Of a DNA stretch of 64,000 bases, positions 49,888 to 58,847 are shown in pieces. A model generated the notes under the pieces. The model saw nothing but the letters and a program-made list of their open reading frames with translations, did no database searches and had not been told where the DNA came from. Each line of letters starts with the position of its first letter. The first letter of the stretch is position 1. The DNA comes from Bacillota bacterium. GTDB taxonomy: Bacteria; Bacillota; Clostridia; Lachnospirales; Lachnospiraceae. The translations under genes and the position numbers were made by a program. The stretch spans positions 62,001-126,000 of the forward strand of contig JAEZLH010000029.1 of assembly GCA_023435895.1 (NCBI GenBank). The letters are read 5' to 3'.

Positions 49888-51795
49888 TTAATGCTCCTGC
49901 GAAACTTTTACTTTCTTCTGATGTTTTGACTTGTTAACATACATTACATGATCTGCATGATCCATAATTGCCTTAACATCCTCATCTTCACAGATATAAT
50001 CACTATAAGAGCCCATGCTAAGAAGTATCTCATAAGGTTTATCCGAGGTTCGATTATAGTTTTCAATATAACGGTTCACGCTGGCTATAATGCGATTCGT
50101 GTGCTGATTTTCCTTATCATTGATTCCCACAATGACAAATTCGTCTCCCCCAATGCGAGCACAAATATCATTACCCCGACAGGAGCTTTGAATGGCCACC
50201 GCCACCACCATAATGACATTGTCCCCCTCCTGATGTCCGTAATGATCATTGATTTCTTTCATATTATCAAGATCCGCCATGATAACCAGAACCTTCTGTT
50301 CCGTACTTTTAGCGGTTTTTATTAACGAACCCAGATTCTGATTTAATCCTCTGCGGTTATAAATACCGGTCAGAACATCTCGAAAGGAGGTGCGGTAAAG
50401 CTTTCGGTGTACCCGATTAAATTCCAGCACATTCATCAGATTCCTGCTCCAGTTACGATAGGTGATATCGAAGGCTCTTACCTTGTCTCCATAGGATAGT
50501 ACCGCATAACCGAAGGTATTTTCATTAAAATGCAACGGGGTAAAATAATAAGCCTTGGGCTTCTTCCTTACCTTCCACAAATCCGGTATCATATCCTTTG
50601 TGTCAAAATAATAGCCTGTCCTCATATTCTCATGATCCTGTCTGCATACAACAAGATTCATCTGATCCGTATAGCCGCTGACCAGCTTAATTTCATTCTC
50701 ATCCCTGTAATGATGGTTGCTTCCATCCCAGTTATGACAAAGGCAAAGGTAATAATCACAATAATCCTTGATTAAATATAAATAATAACAAAGCTTCTTA
50801 ATACACTCTTCAAAATCTGTTACCGCTGTTAATGATTCCATCATATAACTTTCGAGAAAATTGCGGTTATCTTCTATCTTTCTTTTTATTCTAAGAATAC
50901 TGCTTCGTTTCATAAACTCAAAATCATGGCACCCGCAGCTATGACCAATATCCAGTCTCCCTACGGTGACATTTTTAATCGCTGGTTTGGTGCCCGTCAT
51001 CAGCTCCGTTAAGGCACAAACCGCTTTCGCTCCTGCATGATTAATGGGCGCGGAATACGTAGTAATTACAGTACTAAAGATTGCTCCCTCATCACTGGCG
51101 TCGTATCCCGTTACTGCTACATCCTTTGGAACAGCAATTCCGTTCTTTGTAAGCTCATTAACCAGACCGATTGCCAGATAATCATTCATGCATACCACCG
51201 CTTCCGGCCTGTTTACTTCTGCGTTTAAAATTCGTCTGGCAAAACGTTTTCCTCCCGCATAATGAGCATTATCTTCATAATTTATTCTACTGCCCTCTAT
51301 ATTAATATTATGCTTGCAAAGGGAATCCAAAAATCCCGCCACACGGCTGATTGTTGTTTGAGATTTTGGTTCTGAGGCCAGGCATACAATATTCTGGTAA
51401 CCATGTACTTCTATGAGATGATCCGTAAGTTGCTCCACGCTTCGTCGATCCTCCACGTATATGGACGGATAATGCTTGGACTCTTTATCGATGTAGATGA
51501 CAGGACATTTGCATTTGGCAATCAGCAGCTCCTCAATATCCTCTGCCAAATGTTCCAGCGCAAGGGTACGTCCTGCTACGATAATGCCGTCAAAGTGATC
51601 AAAATTAATTAGATTATATATATTTCTTTCCCCAACCTTGTATTCGGGCATCCCGGAATTCTTAATAAAGGTTGAAAAAATAGCAACATCATAATCCAGT
51701 GAATAACACTCTGCTATAATTCCCTTTAAAAGCTTATGCTGATACAGCTCCTCTGTTTCGGAAATTATCACTCCAATTAACTTTCTCTGCTTCAC
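49888..51795 (-). CDS. Sugar-binding-like sensor diguanylate cyclase
   Basis: The N-terminal 285 residues resemble the LacI/periplasmic-binding sensor ('LIGVIISETEELYQHKLLKGI', 'EAVVCMNDYLAIGLVNEL', 'DVAVTGYDASDEG') but without a DNA-binding HTH in front. A middle region of about 150 residues follows, then a GGDEF domain with intact 'RIGGDEFVIVGIN'. The start is GTG, because the ATG upstream runs into a stop. No signal peptide, so it senses an intracellular ligand and makes cyclic di-GMP. The fusion implies that a small sugar-like molecule controls second-messenger output. Confidence 0.88.
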   Translation of the reverse strand: MKQRKLIGVIISETEELYQHKLLKGIIAECYSLDYDVAIFSTFIKNSGMPEYKVGERNIYNLINFDHFDGIIVAGRTLALEHLAEDIEELLIAKCKCPVIYIDKESKHYPSIYVEDRRSVEQLTDHLIEVHGYQNIVCLASEPKSQTTISRVAGFLDSLCKHNINIEGSRINYEDNAHYAGGKRFARRILNAEVNRPEAVVCMNDYLAIGLVNELTKNGIAVPKDVAVTGYDASDEGAIFSTVITTYSAPINHAGAKAVCALTELMTGTKPAIKNVTVGRLDIGHSCGCHDFEFMKRSSILRIKRKIEDNRNFLESYMMESLTAVTDFEECIKKLCYYLYLIKDYCDYYLCLCHNWDGSNHHYRDENEIKLVSGYTDQMNLVVCRQDHENMRTGYYFDTKDMIPDLWKVRKKPKAYYFTPLHFNENTFGYAVLSYGDKVRAFDITYRNWSRNLMNVLEFNRVHRKLYRTSFRDVLTGIYNRRGLNQNLGSLIKTAKSTEQKVLVIMADLDNMKEINDHYGHQEGDNVIMVVAVAIQSSCRGNDICARIGGDEFVIVGINDKENQHTNRIIASVNRYIENYNRTSDKPYEILLSMGSYSDYICEDEDVKAIMDHADHVMYVNKSKHQKKVKVSQEH

Positions 51796-51937
51796 AACGA
51801 CATATCACCCCTTCCATATATATGCATTTTTTCTACATATATACAGCCATTATACTACAAACCATACATATTTCATAGGTTATGTCTCCATTTTTCTCCA
51901 ATAAATACTGTATAATTTTGTTCACATTAGCATTATT

Positions 51938-52627
51938 TTATTCCAAGGCTTCCTGTAATCTATTCTTATCAAGTAATTTAAAGCTATTACTATAATAATC
52001 AAGGATACCCTCGTCCTTCATTCTAGCCAGTTCTCTACACATGGAGGTTCTCGATACATTTAGATAATCCGCAAGATCTGTCCGATTGAGATTAATTTGA
52101 AACATATCGCTGCCCCGGTCATTGGATACGCTCAGAAGATAGCTGGCTAACTTCTCCCTCATGCCTTTAAGTGTAAGCAGTTCCAGCTTCCGATTCAGTA
52201 TAAAATTCTTTTCCCCAAGGATAACCATCATGTTTTGAATTAAGCTCAAATGAAAACTACAGGTGTTACCGCAGGATTTTATCATCTTTTCATAAGGAAT
52301 GAACAGAACATCCGCATCCTCCTTTACTCTTACACTGACCGGTGAAATTCTTCTTGAAGTGCATACAATCCCCTCAGCAAACATATCCGAAGGTCCCACC
52401 ATTGCAAGGATGTGCTTATTCCCCGCCAGATTTTCCTTCATAATTTCAAGCACGCCGGTGAATACAATTCCAATATAATTAATCTGATCCCCTGACAGGA
52501 AGACATATTCCTCTTCCTTATAATGCTTTATCTGTGCTCCCAGACACTTAATCAGATGACCGAATTCCACCTCCCCTATATTGCGAAACAGCGGACATTT
52601 ATTCATAACAGGATAGTATTGTTCCAT
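51938..52627 (-). CDS. Crp/Fnr-family regulator (HcpR-like context)
   Basis: The N-terminal cyclic-nucleotide-binding-like domain (about residues 10-125) and a C-terminal winged HTH ('LADYLNVSRTSMCRELARMKDEGI') are present. No Fnr-type four-Cys cluster is seen, so it is not a canonical oxygen sensor. It is divergent from hcp, as HcpR regulators are in Clostridia and sulfate reducers, where they respond to nitric oxide or nitrite. I chose ATG 52627 (GAAAGGA upstream); an ATG 14 codons earlier is possible. Confidence 0.88.
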   Translation of the reverse strand: MEQYYPVMNKCPLFRNIGEVEFGHLIKCLGAQIKHYKEEEYVFLSGDQINYIGIVFTGVLEIMKENLAGNKHILAMVGPSDMFAEGIVCTSRRISPVSVRVKEDADVLFIPYEKMIKSCGNTCSFHLSLIQNMMVILGEKNFILNRKLELLTLKGMREKLASYLLSVSNDRGSDMFQINLNRTDLADYLNVSRTSMCRELARMKDEGILDYYSNSFKLLDKNRLQEALE

Positions 52628-52687
52628 GGTAAGTTCCTTTCTTATATTCATGATAGAAATTAGGTTCAATTATAAACTTTTTCACTT

Positions 52688-52703
52688 TGTAGCCGCAGCT
52701 ACA
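52688..52703. promoter_or_regulatory. Candidate Crp/Fnr operator upstream of hcp
   Basis: Perfect palindrome TGTAGC-CGCA-GCTACA (16 bases) in the divergent region, about 30 bases upstream of a TATACT -10-like box for hcp. Confidence 0.6.
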
Positions 52704-52796
52704 CTTTTTTAATTCTGTCTGTATTATACTCAGCTTGTAAACAAGAAGTCAATCAAAACAAACATAGCTAAAATATATTATTAAAGGAGAATTACA

Positions 52797-54434
52797 ATGG
52801 AGAACAAGATGTTTTGTTATCAATGTCAAGAAACAGCCGGCTGTACAGGCTGTACACAGGTGGGTGTCTGTGGCAAATCCCCTGCTTTAGCAAAAATGCA
52901 GGATTTACTGGTTTATACTACAAAGGGCTTAAGTGAAGTAACCACTGCTCTTCGCGCTCAGGGCGAAAGCATTTCCGCTGATGTAAATCATTACATCACC
53001 ATCAACTTATTTACCACCATTACCAATGCAAACTTTGATGATGAGATTTTCTACCAGAGAGTATATGAGACTTTGAGAATAAAGAAGGATCTATTGAACA
53101 AGGTATCCGACTTAAATAAATTATCCGATGCAGCTCTTTGGATGGTTACTACCCGCGAAGAGTTAGACGCAAAGGCTGGCACTGTAGGTGTTCTTGCTAC
53201 TGAAAATGAAGATGTAAGAAGCTTAAGAGAATTAATCATTTACGGCTTAAAGGGTCTTGCAGCTTACTTAAAGCATGCAAACGAATTAAATCACGACAAC
53301 GAAGAAGTAAGCGCATTTATGCAAAGAGCACTTGCTGCAACCTTAAATGATAATTTAAGCGCAGATGAACTTGTGGCTCTCACTCTTGAAACCGGTAAAT
53401 TCGGTGTGGATGGCATGGCTCTTCTGGATGCAGCAAATACTGGCACATATGGCAATCCAGAAATCACCAAAGTTAATATCGGTGTAGGCACCAACCCTGG
53501 TATCTTGATCTCCGGTCATGATTTAAAGGATTTAGAGCAGCTTCTTGAGCAGACTCAGGGAACCGGTGTTGACGTATATACACACTCCGAGATGCTTCCT
53601 GCTCACTACTATCCTGCATTTAAGAAATACACCAACTTCGTAGGTAACTATGGTAATGCTTGGTGGAAGCAGAAGGAAGAATTCGAAAGCTTTAACGGAC
53701 CAATCCTTATGACTACAAACTGTGTTGTTCCTCCTGCTCCTTCCTATAAAGACAGATTATTTACAACAGGTGCTTCCGGCGTTCCGGGCTGTGCTCATAT
53801 CGATAAGGATGAGAACGGCAACAAGGATTTCTCCCAGATTATCGAACTTGCAAAGAGCTGTAAGGCTCCGGTACAGATTGAAGAAGGTTCCATCGTAGGT
53901 GGTTTCGCACACAATCAGGTACTTGCACTTGCTGACAAGGTAGTGGATGCTGTTAAGACAGGCGCAATCAAGAAGTTCTTCGTAATGGCAGGCTGTGATG
54001 GTCGTCAGAAATCTAGAAACTACTACACAGACTTTGCTAAGGCTCTTCCTCAGGATACTGTAATCCTTACTGCAGGCTGTGCAAAATACAAGTACAATAA
54101 GCTTGAGCTTGGCGATATCGGTGGTATTCCGAGAGTATTGGATGCAGGTCAGTGTAATGACTCCTACTCCTTAGCAGTTATCGCATTAAAGTTAAAGGAA
54201 GTATTTGCTCTTGACGACATCAACGAACTTCCCATCGCATTCAATATCGCATGGTATGAGCAAAAAGCTGTTATCGTTCTTCTTGCACTCCTTCACTTAG
54301 GCGTGAAGAACATTCACTTAGGACCCACATTGCCTGCATTCCTTTCCCCGAATGTAGCAAAGGTTCTTGTTGAAACCTTCGGTATCGCAGGTATCGGCTC
54401 CGTAGAAGATGATATCAAATTATTCTTAGAATAA
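52797..54434 (+). CDS. hcp: Hydroxylamine reductase (hybrid cluster protein)
   Basis: The 545-residue protein starts 'MFCYQCQETAGCTGC' with the N-terminal four-Cys cluster. Hybrid-cluster motifs follow: 'TNCVVPP', 'GCAHID', 'GCDGRQKSRNYY', 'LTAGCAKYKY' and 'GQCNDSYS'. Hcp reduces hydroxylamine or NO and protects against nitrosative stress in anaerobes. AAAGGAG precedes the ATG. Codon use is highly biased, suggesting strong expression. It is divergent from the Crp/Fnr gene, likely its regulator. Confidence 0.96.
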   Translation: MENKMFCYQCQETAGCTGCTQVGVCGKSPALAKMQDLLVYTTKGLSEVTTALRAQGESISADVNHYITINLFTTITNANFDDEIFYQRVYETLRIKKDLLNKVSDLNKLSDAALWMVTTREELDAKAGTVGVLATENEDVRSLRELIIYGLKGLAAYLKHANELNHDNEEVSAFMQRALAATLNDNLSADELVALTLETGKFGVDGMALLDAANTGTYGNPEITKVNIGVGTNPGILISGHDLKDLEQLLEQTQGTGVDVYTHSEMLPAHYYPAFKKYTNFVGNYGNAWWKQKEEFESFNGPILMTTNCVVPPAPSYKDRLFTTGASGVPGCAHIDKDENGNKDFSQIIELAKSCKAPVQIEEGSIVGGFAHNQVLALADKVVDAVKTGAIKKFFVMAGCDGRQKSRNYYTDFAKALPQDTVILTAGCAKYKYNKLELGDIGGIPRVLDAGQCNDSYSLAVIALKLKEVFALDDINELPIAFNIAWYEQKAVIVLLALLHLGVKNIHLGPTLPAFLSPNVAKVLVETFGIAGIGSVEDDIKLFLE

Positions 54435-54474
54435 TTCCTCGCTTACTCCTTAAATTAATATATTTCCCCATAGC

Positions 54475-54504
54475 AAGGAGCGGTTGCAATGCAACCGCTC
54501 CTTG
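54475..54504. terminator. Bidirectional terminator after hcp
   Basis: Thirteen-base arms AAGGAGCGGTTGC/GCAACCGCTCCTT around a four-base loop, between convergent genes. Confidence 0.85.
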
Positions 54505-54527
54505 TAGTTATTCCTTCAATTTTTAAT

Positions 54528-55868
54528 TTATTTCTTCTTTACAATATTGCCGTTTTTATCAAAGGAAATACCGAACTTCTTACTATATGTATTCATTCTC
54601 TTAATAATTCTTGACTTCTCGCTGCCTGTACTGGGTGTGGGCTGATAATTATTTTTTGATTTTACTGAGGATACTGAGCAGGGGATAATCTTCGCTTTGT
54701 CATCCTTCACCAACTGATCATTATGGAAGGTAAAGGTCTGCTGATAGATCATGGTATCTTTGTCCGGAGGATTCGTATTTCCACCAAAGCAGAAGTTACC
54801 CAGACTATATACAATATAAGAATCCTTATATTTTGCTATGGGTTGAAGCACATGGGGATGATGTCCCAGCACCAAATCAGCACCGCCTTCATCAATGGCA
54901 ATCTTACTTAAGCTCTGTTGTGCCTTGGTAAGATTCTGAGTTCTCTCAATACCCCAGTGAAAACTAACAATTAATAAGTCCGGATTTATTTTCTTCATAT
55001 TCTTTATAGCACTTCGTAATACGGAGGCTGCATCATCTCTTCCTACTTCCACGATGGAAATCATTCCGATTTTAATGCCCTTTGTCTCGTAAACTCCCAC
55101 CTGGCTAAAGGAGGAATAAGCCACCTTTGCTTTTTTGAGGGTGTCAATGGTGTCAGTATAGCTCACTTCTCCATAATCCTTGCAATGGTTATTGGCAAAT
55201 GCAACTGCTTCCACACTGCCCGCCTTTAAGATGTTCACATAATCCGGTTTTCCGCGGAACGCCCATTTTTTGTCCACTCTTTTTCCTCGATTACTTAAGG
55301 TTCCCTCAAAATTAACAATGGTCATATCATCCTTTTGAAAAATGGATTTTACATTCTTAAAGAAGTAGTTATAATCCTTTTTCTCATTAAATACGGAAAA
55401 GAAATTTCTGCTTTTCGGTTGCTTAATATCACTGGATAAGGTGACATCTCCTGCGGCACTTATGGTAATTGTGACATCCTTCGATACGGTCACCTGACAT
55501 TTTGCACTGACAGAGCCAAGTGTGGCAATAACTGTTGCATTTCCCCAGTGAACTGCAGTCAGCTTACCACTTGATGAAACTGTAACTACTTTATTATTGC
55601 TGGTTGTATATTTTATGGCTTGTCCAGATAAGTTCTTCTTTGTCAAAGTTGCTTTTAGTTGAGCGGTTGCCCCTTGCTTCATGGAAATTTTATTCTTATC
55701 GAGATTAATCTTTCCGTCGTATGCAGGCTTGGAACTTCCTGTACTGGAACCATTATTGCTATTTGGAACCTTATCCTCCGCATACACATGATTTGAAACG
55801 TTTAATCCCGTTAATAAAATACATACGATCAGTACAAAACTTATTTTCTTTTTAAGCCTTAATCCCAT
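54528..55868 (-). CDS. Secreted CapA-like metallophosphatase-fold protein with Ig-like domain
   Basis: From ATG 55868 (GGAGG nine bases upstream) the product has an N-terminal signal/anchor segment (about residues 6-27). A Ser/Gly/Asn-rich linker and a bacterial Ig-like (BIG_2) domain ('MKQGATAQLKATL...KVVTVSSSGKLTAVHWGNATVIA') come next, then a PGA_cap/CapA domain ('ISAAGDVTLSSD', 'VNFEGTLS', 'FANNHCKDYG', 'LGHHPHVLQP'). CapA-type proteins act in poly-gamma-glutamate or wall-polymer handling, with metal ligands in these motifs. No capBC genes are nearby, so the capsule role is uncertain. Confidence 0.88.
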   Translation of the reverse strand: MGLRLKKKISFVLIVCILLTGLNVSNHVYAEDKVPNSNNGSSTGSSKPAYDGKINLDKNKISMKQGATAQLKATLTKKNLSGQAIKYTTSNNKVVTVSSSGKLTAVHWGNATVIATLGSVSAKCQVTVSKDVTITISAAGDVTLSSDIKQPKSRNFFSVFNEKKDYNYFFKNVKSIFQKDDMTIVNFEGTLSNRGKRVDKKWAFRGKPDYVNILKAGSVEAVAFANNHCKDYGEVSYTDTIDTLKKAKVAYSSFSQVGVYETKGIKIGMISIVEVGRDDAASVLRSAIKNMKKINPDLLIVSFHWGIERTQNLTKAQQSLSKIAIDEGGADLVLGHHPHVLQPIAKYKDSYIVYSLGNFCFGGNTNPPDKDTMIYQQTFTFHNDQLVKDDKAKIIPCSVSSVKSKNNYQPTPSTGSEKSRIIKRMNTYSKKFGISFDKNGNIVKKK

Positions 55869-55963
55869 CCTTCTACTCCTCCATAATTTAATCATGCGAA
55901 ACGATTTATCATGATTGATTTTTGCAAATTCATTATAGGCTATCCATAAATAGAAATCAATGG

Positions 55964-56000
55964 TAAAACGTCAGGATCTCCATAAACTAAAGTCCTGATG
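55964..56000 (-). terminator. Terminator of the alpha/beta hydrolase transcript
   Basis: TCAGGAT/GTCCTGA arms (55971-55998, seven to eight pairs) are followed on the minus strand by GTTTTA. A second hairpin lies nearer the gene. Confidence 0.5.
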
Positions 56001-56070
56001 TTATGTTTAACCTTTTCATGAGAAAGGGCTTAACTTTTTCACGATAGAGGGCAGAGAGTAAGCTCATATC

Positions 56071-56910
56071 CTACTCTTTTAGGAATTCTTCAATCTCCCC
56101 CGTTAACCCAACTAAGGAATGCCCTTCCCCCTTTAATACATTGACCTTTGCGTTGGGCACAAGTCTGGTAAATCGCTCTGCGGATTCTAAGGAGTGGAGC
56201 ATAACATCCTTCTCTCCCACGAACAAAACAGATGGCATCTTTAGTTGTTTCAGCTGTTCATCTGAAAATAGGGGGATGACTTCCTTTCTGAAGTTAAAAT
56301 TCTTTCCCAAGAGCTTCTGATAGTCAAGCATTTCCTGTGGAATCGGCTTTCCACCGTTCACTTGACGATACAAGCGTTCAATTCCCTTTTCTCCCATTAT
56401 GGTATGAAATAATGCTTTGAATAAAAAGGACTTTCTTTGGGTTCCCACGCCCGCAGGGCATAGTAGCACCAGCTTTTCCGTCATTGCAGGGAATGCGATT
56501 GCAAATTTCAAAGCCAACCATGCTCCCAGTGAAATCCCTCCAATAGCTGCCTTCTGAACCTTTAATCCCTCAAAAACATCATGGAGCCAGCTTTCAAAAT
56601 CAGACCCTGCAAAGGGCAGCTGTTTGTCATCACTCTTACCCGGCTCTCCTTGAAGATCCACTGCATATACCCGGTAGTTCTTGCTGTATTGCTCCATATC
56701 CCTGATCCACATTATCGAATTGAAGCCGCTTCCATGGAGGAGTACCAAAACCGGTAAATCCTTTTCACCGTAAGCTATCACGTATGCTTTGCCGAACCGG
56801 GTATCTACGTATATTTCCTCATAAGGTATTCTTATTTTGTTCAGAAAGCTATCATATGCCTTATATACCTCTTGCTTTCTTTCCTGTGTTTTGTATGCAA
56901 ATGTATTCAT
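56071..56910 (-). CDS. Alpha/beta hydrolase
   Basis: The 279-residue enzyme has the nucleophile elbow 'IGGISLGAWLAL' (G-x-S-x-G). The oxyanion region is 'LVLLHGSGFNSIMWI', the acid is in 'VGEKDVMLHS' and the catalytic His in 'LKGEGHSLVG'. It is a cytoplasmic esterase- or lipase-like protein of unknown substrate. It lies downstream of the PadR gene in the same direction, with 127 bases between, and could be under its control. Confidence 0.88.
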   Translation of the reverse strand: MNTFAYKTQERKQEVYKAYDSFLNKIRIPYEEIYVDTRFGKAYVIAYGEKDLPVLVLLHGSGFNSIMWIRDMEQYSKNYRVYAVDLQGEPGKSDDKQLPFAGSDFESWLHDVFEGLKVQKAAIGGISLGAWLALKFAIAFPAMTEKLVLLCPAGVGTQRKSFLFKALFHTIMGEKGIERLYRQVNGGKPIPQEMLDYQKLLGKNFNFRKEVIPLFSDEQLKQLKMPSVLFVGEKDVMLHSLESAERFTRLVPNAKVNVLKGEGHSLVGLTGEIEEFLKE

Positions 56911-57037
56911 CTTTATCCTAACCTTTCTGTTGCCTGCAACCGAATGTTGCAGGCATAATGTTGTATAATTATCTTCTTTGTCCGAACTAAGAACATCTGT
57001 CCTTTGTTTCGCATGCTTGAATTTTGTATTTCCGCTA

Positions 57038-57994
57038 CTAAACTAACCAGCTTAATGCTTCCTCTACGCTGGTAAATATTCTGAAGGTATTCCCTTTGCT
57101 ATACTCCATAGCCATCTCCTGAAAACGTTCCGGGAACTTCTGGCCATCCTTTATGGCAATTGCTGCCTTAATATTATAGTTTGTCAGCTTCTGAATTACT
57201 GCTCCTGCAAGTCCGGTTCTCAAACGGATAAAATCCTCCGAAAGAAGCTCTCCTTCCATAATTAATGCATTCACATCATTCTCCCAGCATAGGGATATGA
57301 TATCATTGGCATCTTGCTCTTGATTAATTAAGGTAGTGCTTCCTGTAAGATATAGATAACGCTTTCCGTTTTGTTCTTTCAATTGATACTCCATTTTTGA
57401 TTCCACCTCTTCACTTTCCTTTTGGTCTTTCACAACTCCTGTTAGCCCGTTATCCTCGGGCATTGAGGCCACATGCTCCTTCACCTTTTGAAGCCAGGCT
57501 AATTCAGCGTTATAAAAAGCCTGCAAATTCTCGTTTATCAATTCACCGAAGGGGTTCCCGGCTCGCTCTCCTTGTGGGGCAAAATAGCAACGGTCAAATT
57601 CCCCCTTTGCCGTAATCGCCTCTACTTTGATTAATTCCTCATAGGAATCAATCATCTCCTCTAACTCCCTGCGACTTAGTTGGTCTCCCAACGCTAGCTT
57701 GATTAAGAACTGTTTCTTAATGGCTGGTGCTTCTGTGGCAGATATCAGCCAACTCCTAAGCTCGTTTAAGCCATCTCCCGTAATTGTATAAATATTCTTA
57801 GAGGGAGCTCCTGCCTGATGCTCCACTTCTTTTGTAACAAAACCGCCGTCCATTAACTCTACCACCGCTTTATATATCTGGTTATTGTTACCCGACCAAT
57901 ATAAAAATGGTGTGCTTTGAATAATTTTCTTCATATCATACCCTGTCATGGGTTCTTGCTTTAGTAAACCTAAAATTACATGATTTAGTGACAT
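57038..57994 (-). CDS. PadR-family regulator fused to DUF4180
   Basis: The N-terminal PadR winged helix ('VILGLLKQEPMTGYDMKKII...GGFVTKEVEHQAGAPSKNIYTITG') and the Vir-like coiled coil run to about residue 180. The C-terminal 115 residues match DUF4180 ('YLTGSTTLINQEQDANDIISLCW...RIFTSVEEALSWL'), usually found as a separate small protein. The fusion may let DUF4180 sense the ligand. GAGGAGG precedes ATG 57994. A perfect PadR-like palindrome lies about 515 bases upstream, overlapping a minus-strand promoter, which suggests autoregulation. Confidence 0.88.
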   Translation of the reverse strand: MSLNHVILGLLKQEPMTGYDMKKIIQSTPFLYWSGNNNQIYKAVVELMDGGFVTKEVEHQAGAPSKNIYTITGDGLNELRSWLISATEAPAIKKQFLIKLALGDQLSRRELEEMIDSYEELIKVEAITAKGEFDRCYFAPQGERAGNPFGELINENLQAFYNAELAWLQKVKEHVASMPEDNGLTGVVKDQKESEEVESKMEYQLKEQNGKRYLYLTGSTTLINQEQDANDIISLCWENDVNALIMEGELLSEDFIRLRTGLAGAVIQKLTNYNIKAAIAIKDGQKFPERFQEMAMEYSKGNTFRIFTSVEEALSWLV

Positions 57995-58099
57995 ATTATT
58001 TCCTCCTCTGCATTGGTAGGCTTCTAGTGTAAATGGTTAAATATTATAAGGTAGTTATGCTGAATGCTGATTATTAGCCTAATGCTTCGCTATAACTCT

Positions 58100-58436
58100 C
58101 AGTCATAACCTTCAGCTGTAAATCTCAGCTATAACTCTCAACTGTAATTCTCAGCTATAACTTTCAGCTTTAACTCTCAACTTTAATTCTCAGCCGTAAT
58201 CCTCAGCTATAACTCTCAACTGTAACTCTCAGCCGTAATTCTCGCCATAATTCTCAGCTGTAACTCTCATCCATAACTCTCAGCCGTAATTCTCAACTGT
58301 AACTCTCAGCCGTAATTCTCAGCTGTAACTCTCATCCATAACTCTCTGCCATAATTCTCAGCTATAACTCTCAACTGTAACTCTCAGCTTTAATTCTCAG
58401 CTGTAACTCTCAGCCGTAACCCTCAGCCGTAACCCT
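58100..58436. repeat. Tandem array of 26 units of 13 bases
   Basis: Consensus CAGCYRTAAYTCT (with Y and R positions variable; CAACTGTAACTCT and CATCCATAACTCT are the main variants). Twenty-five units are exactly 13 bases and one is 12. The period is not a multiple of three, so it is not coding. It lies in the long leader between the PadR-like operator and the padR gene. Confidence 0.93.
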
Positions 58437-58508
58437 CCATATTTTTCTTTTTCCTATTTAATTATCTTGCATCTAAATATATATGCTATTTATTTGTACA
58501 TGTTTATC

Positions 58509-58540
58509 ACTACCATATGTTATTAATAACATATGGTAGT
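58509..58540. promoter_or_regulatory. Perfect 32-base palindrome, PadR-type operator
   Basis: The 16-base half ACTACCATATGTTATT is followed by its exact reverse complement. It contains ATGT-N8-ACAT, the known PadR-family operator core. It overlaps the minus-strand promoter at 58523-58551. Confidence 0.75.
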
Positions 58541-58551
58541 ATATTAGTCAA
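58523..58551 (-). promoter_or_regulatory. Promoter reading towards padR
   Basis: TTGACT (58551-58546) and TATTAA (58528-58523) with a 17-base spacer on the minus strand. The palindromic operator covers most of the spacer and the -10. A transcript from here would carry the 13-base array in its leader. Confidence 0.65.
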
Positions 58552-58572
58552 GCATTAATTTACAATCTTGAT

Positions 58573-58652
58573 CAACTTATCAAAAGGTTCATCAACAGAG
58601 TCCCTTGGCAAATTGCCACTGCCACAGTGTAAACAAACCTTTTGACAACTTA
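58573..58652 (-). repeat. Hairpin-bounded intergenic element, copy C
   Basis: Read on the minus strand it has outer arms AAGTTGTCAAAAGGTT/AACCTTTTGATAAGTTG. The core is 'GTTTGTTTACACTGTGGCAG', with a GGCAATTTGCC mini-palindrome and GGACTCTGTTGA, as in copy A. Differences in the arms keep the pairing. Confidence 0.75.
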
Positions 58653-58684
58653 ATAACTTTTATATCACATACTGTTATATACGA

Positions 58685-58737
58685 AACAATAGCCAAGGTT
58701 TCGTTCTCATTCTGTCGAAACATTGGCTATTGTTTTT
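58685..58737. terminator. Strong hairpin, terminator-like
   Basis: AACAATAGCCAAGGTTTCG pairs with CGAAACATTGGCTATTGTT at all but one position, with a T run after it. It lies between copy C and the methyltransferase gene; no plus-strand gene precedes it closely. Confidence 0.7.
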
Positions 58738-58847
58738 CTCCTATGTTGTGTTTGACCATGCTATAATAAGTTGGGTTAAAATTGTAAATTATATACATTT
58801 GCAATCATAATACACTACATGCATGTTCTGATACCGGGAGGTTACTT

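Noticed and set aside
58100..58436. CRISPR array
   Set aside because: Units are 13 bases with no spacers between them and no cas genes are present; it is a plain tandem repeat.
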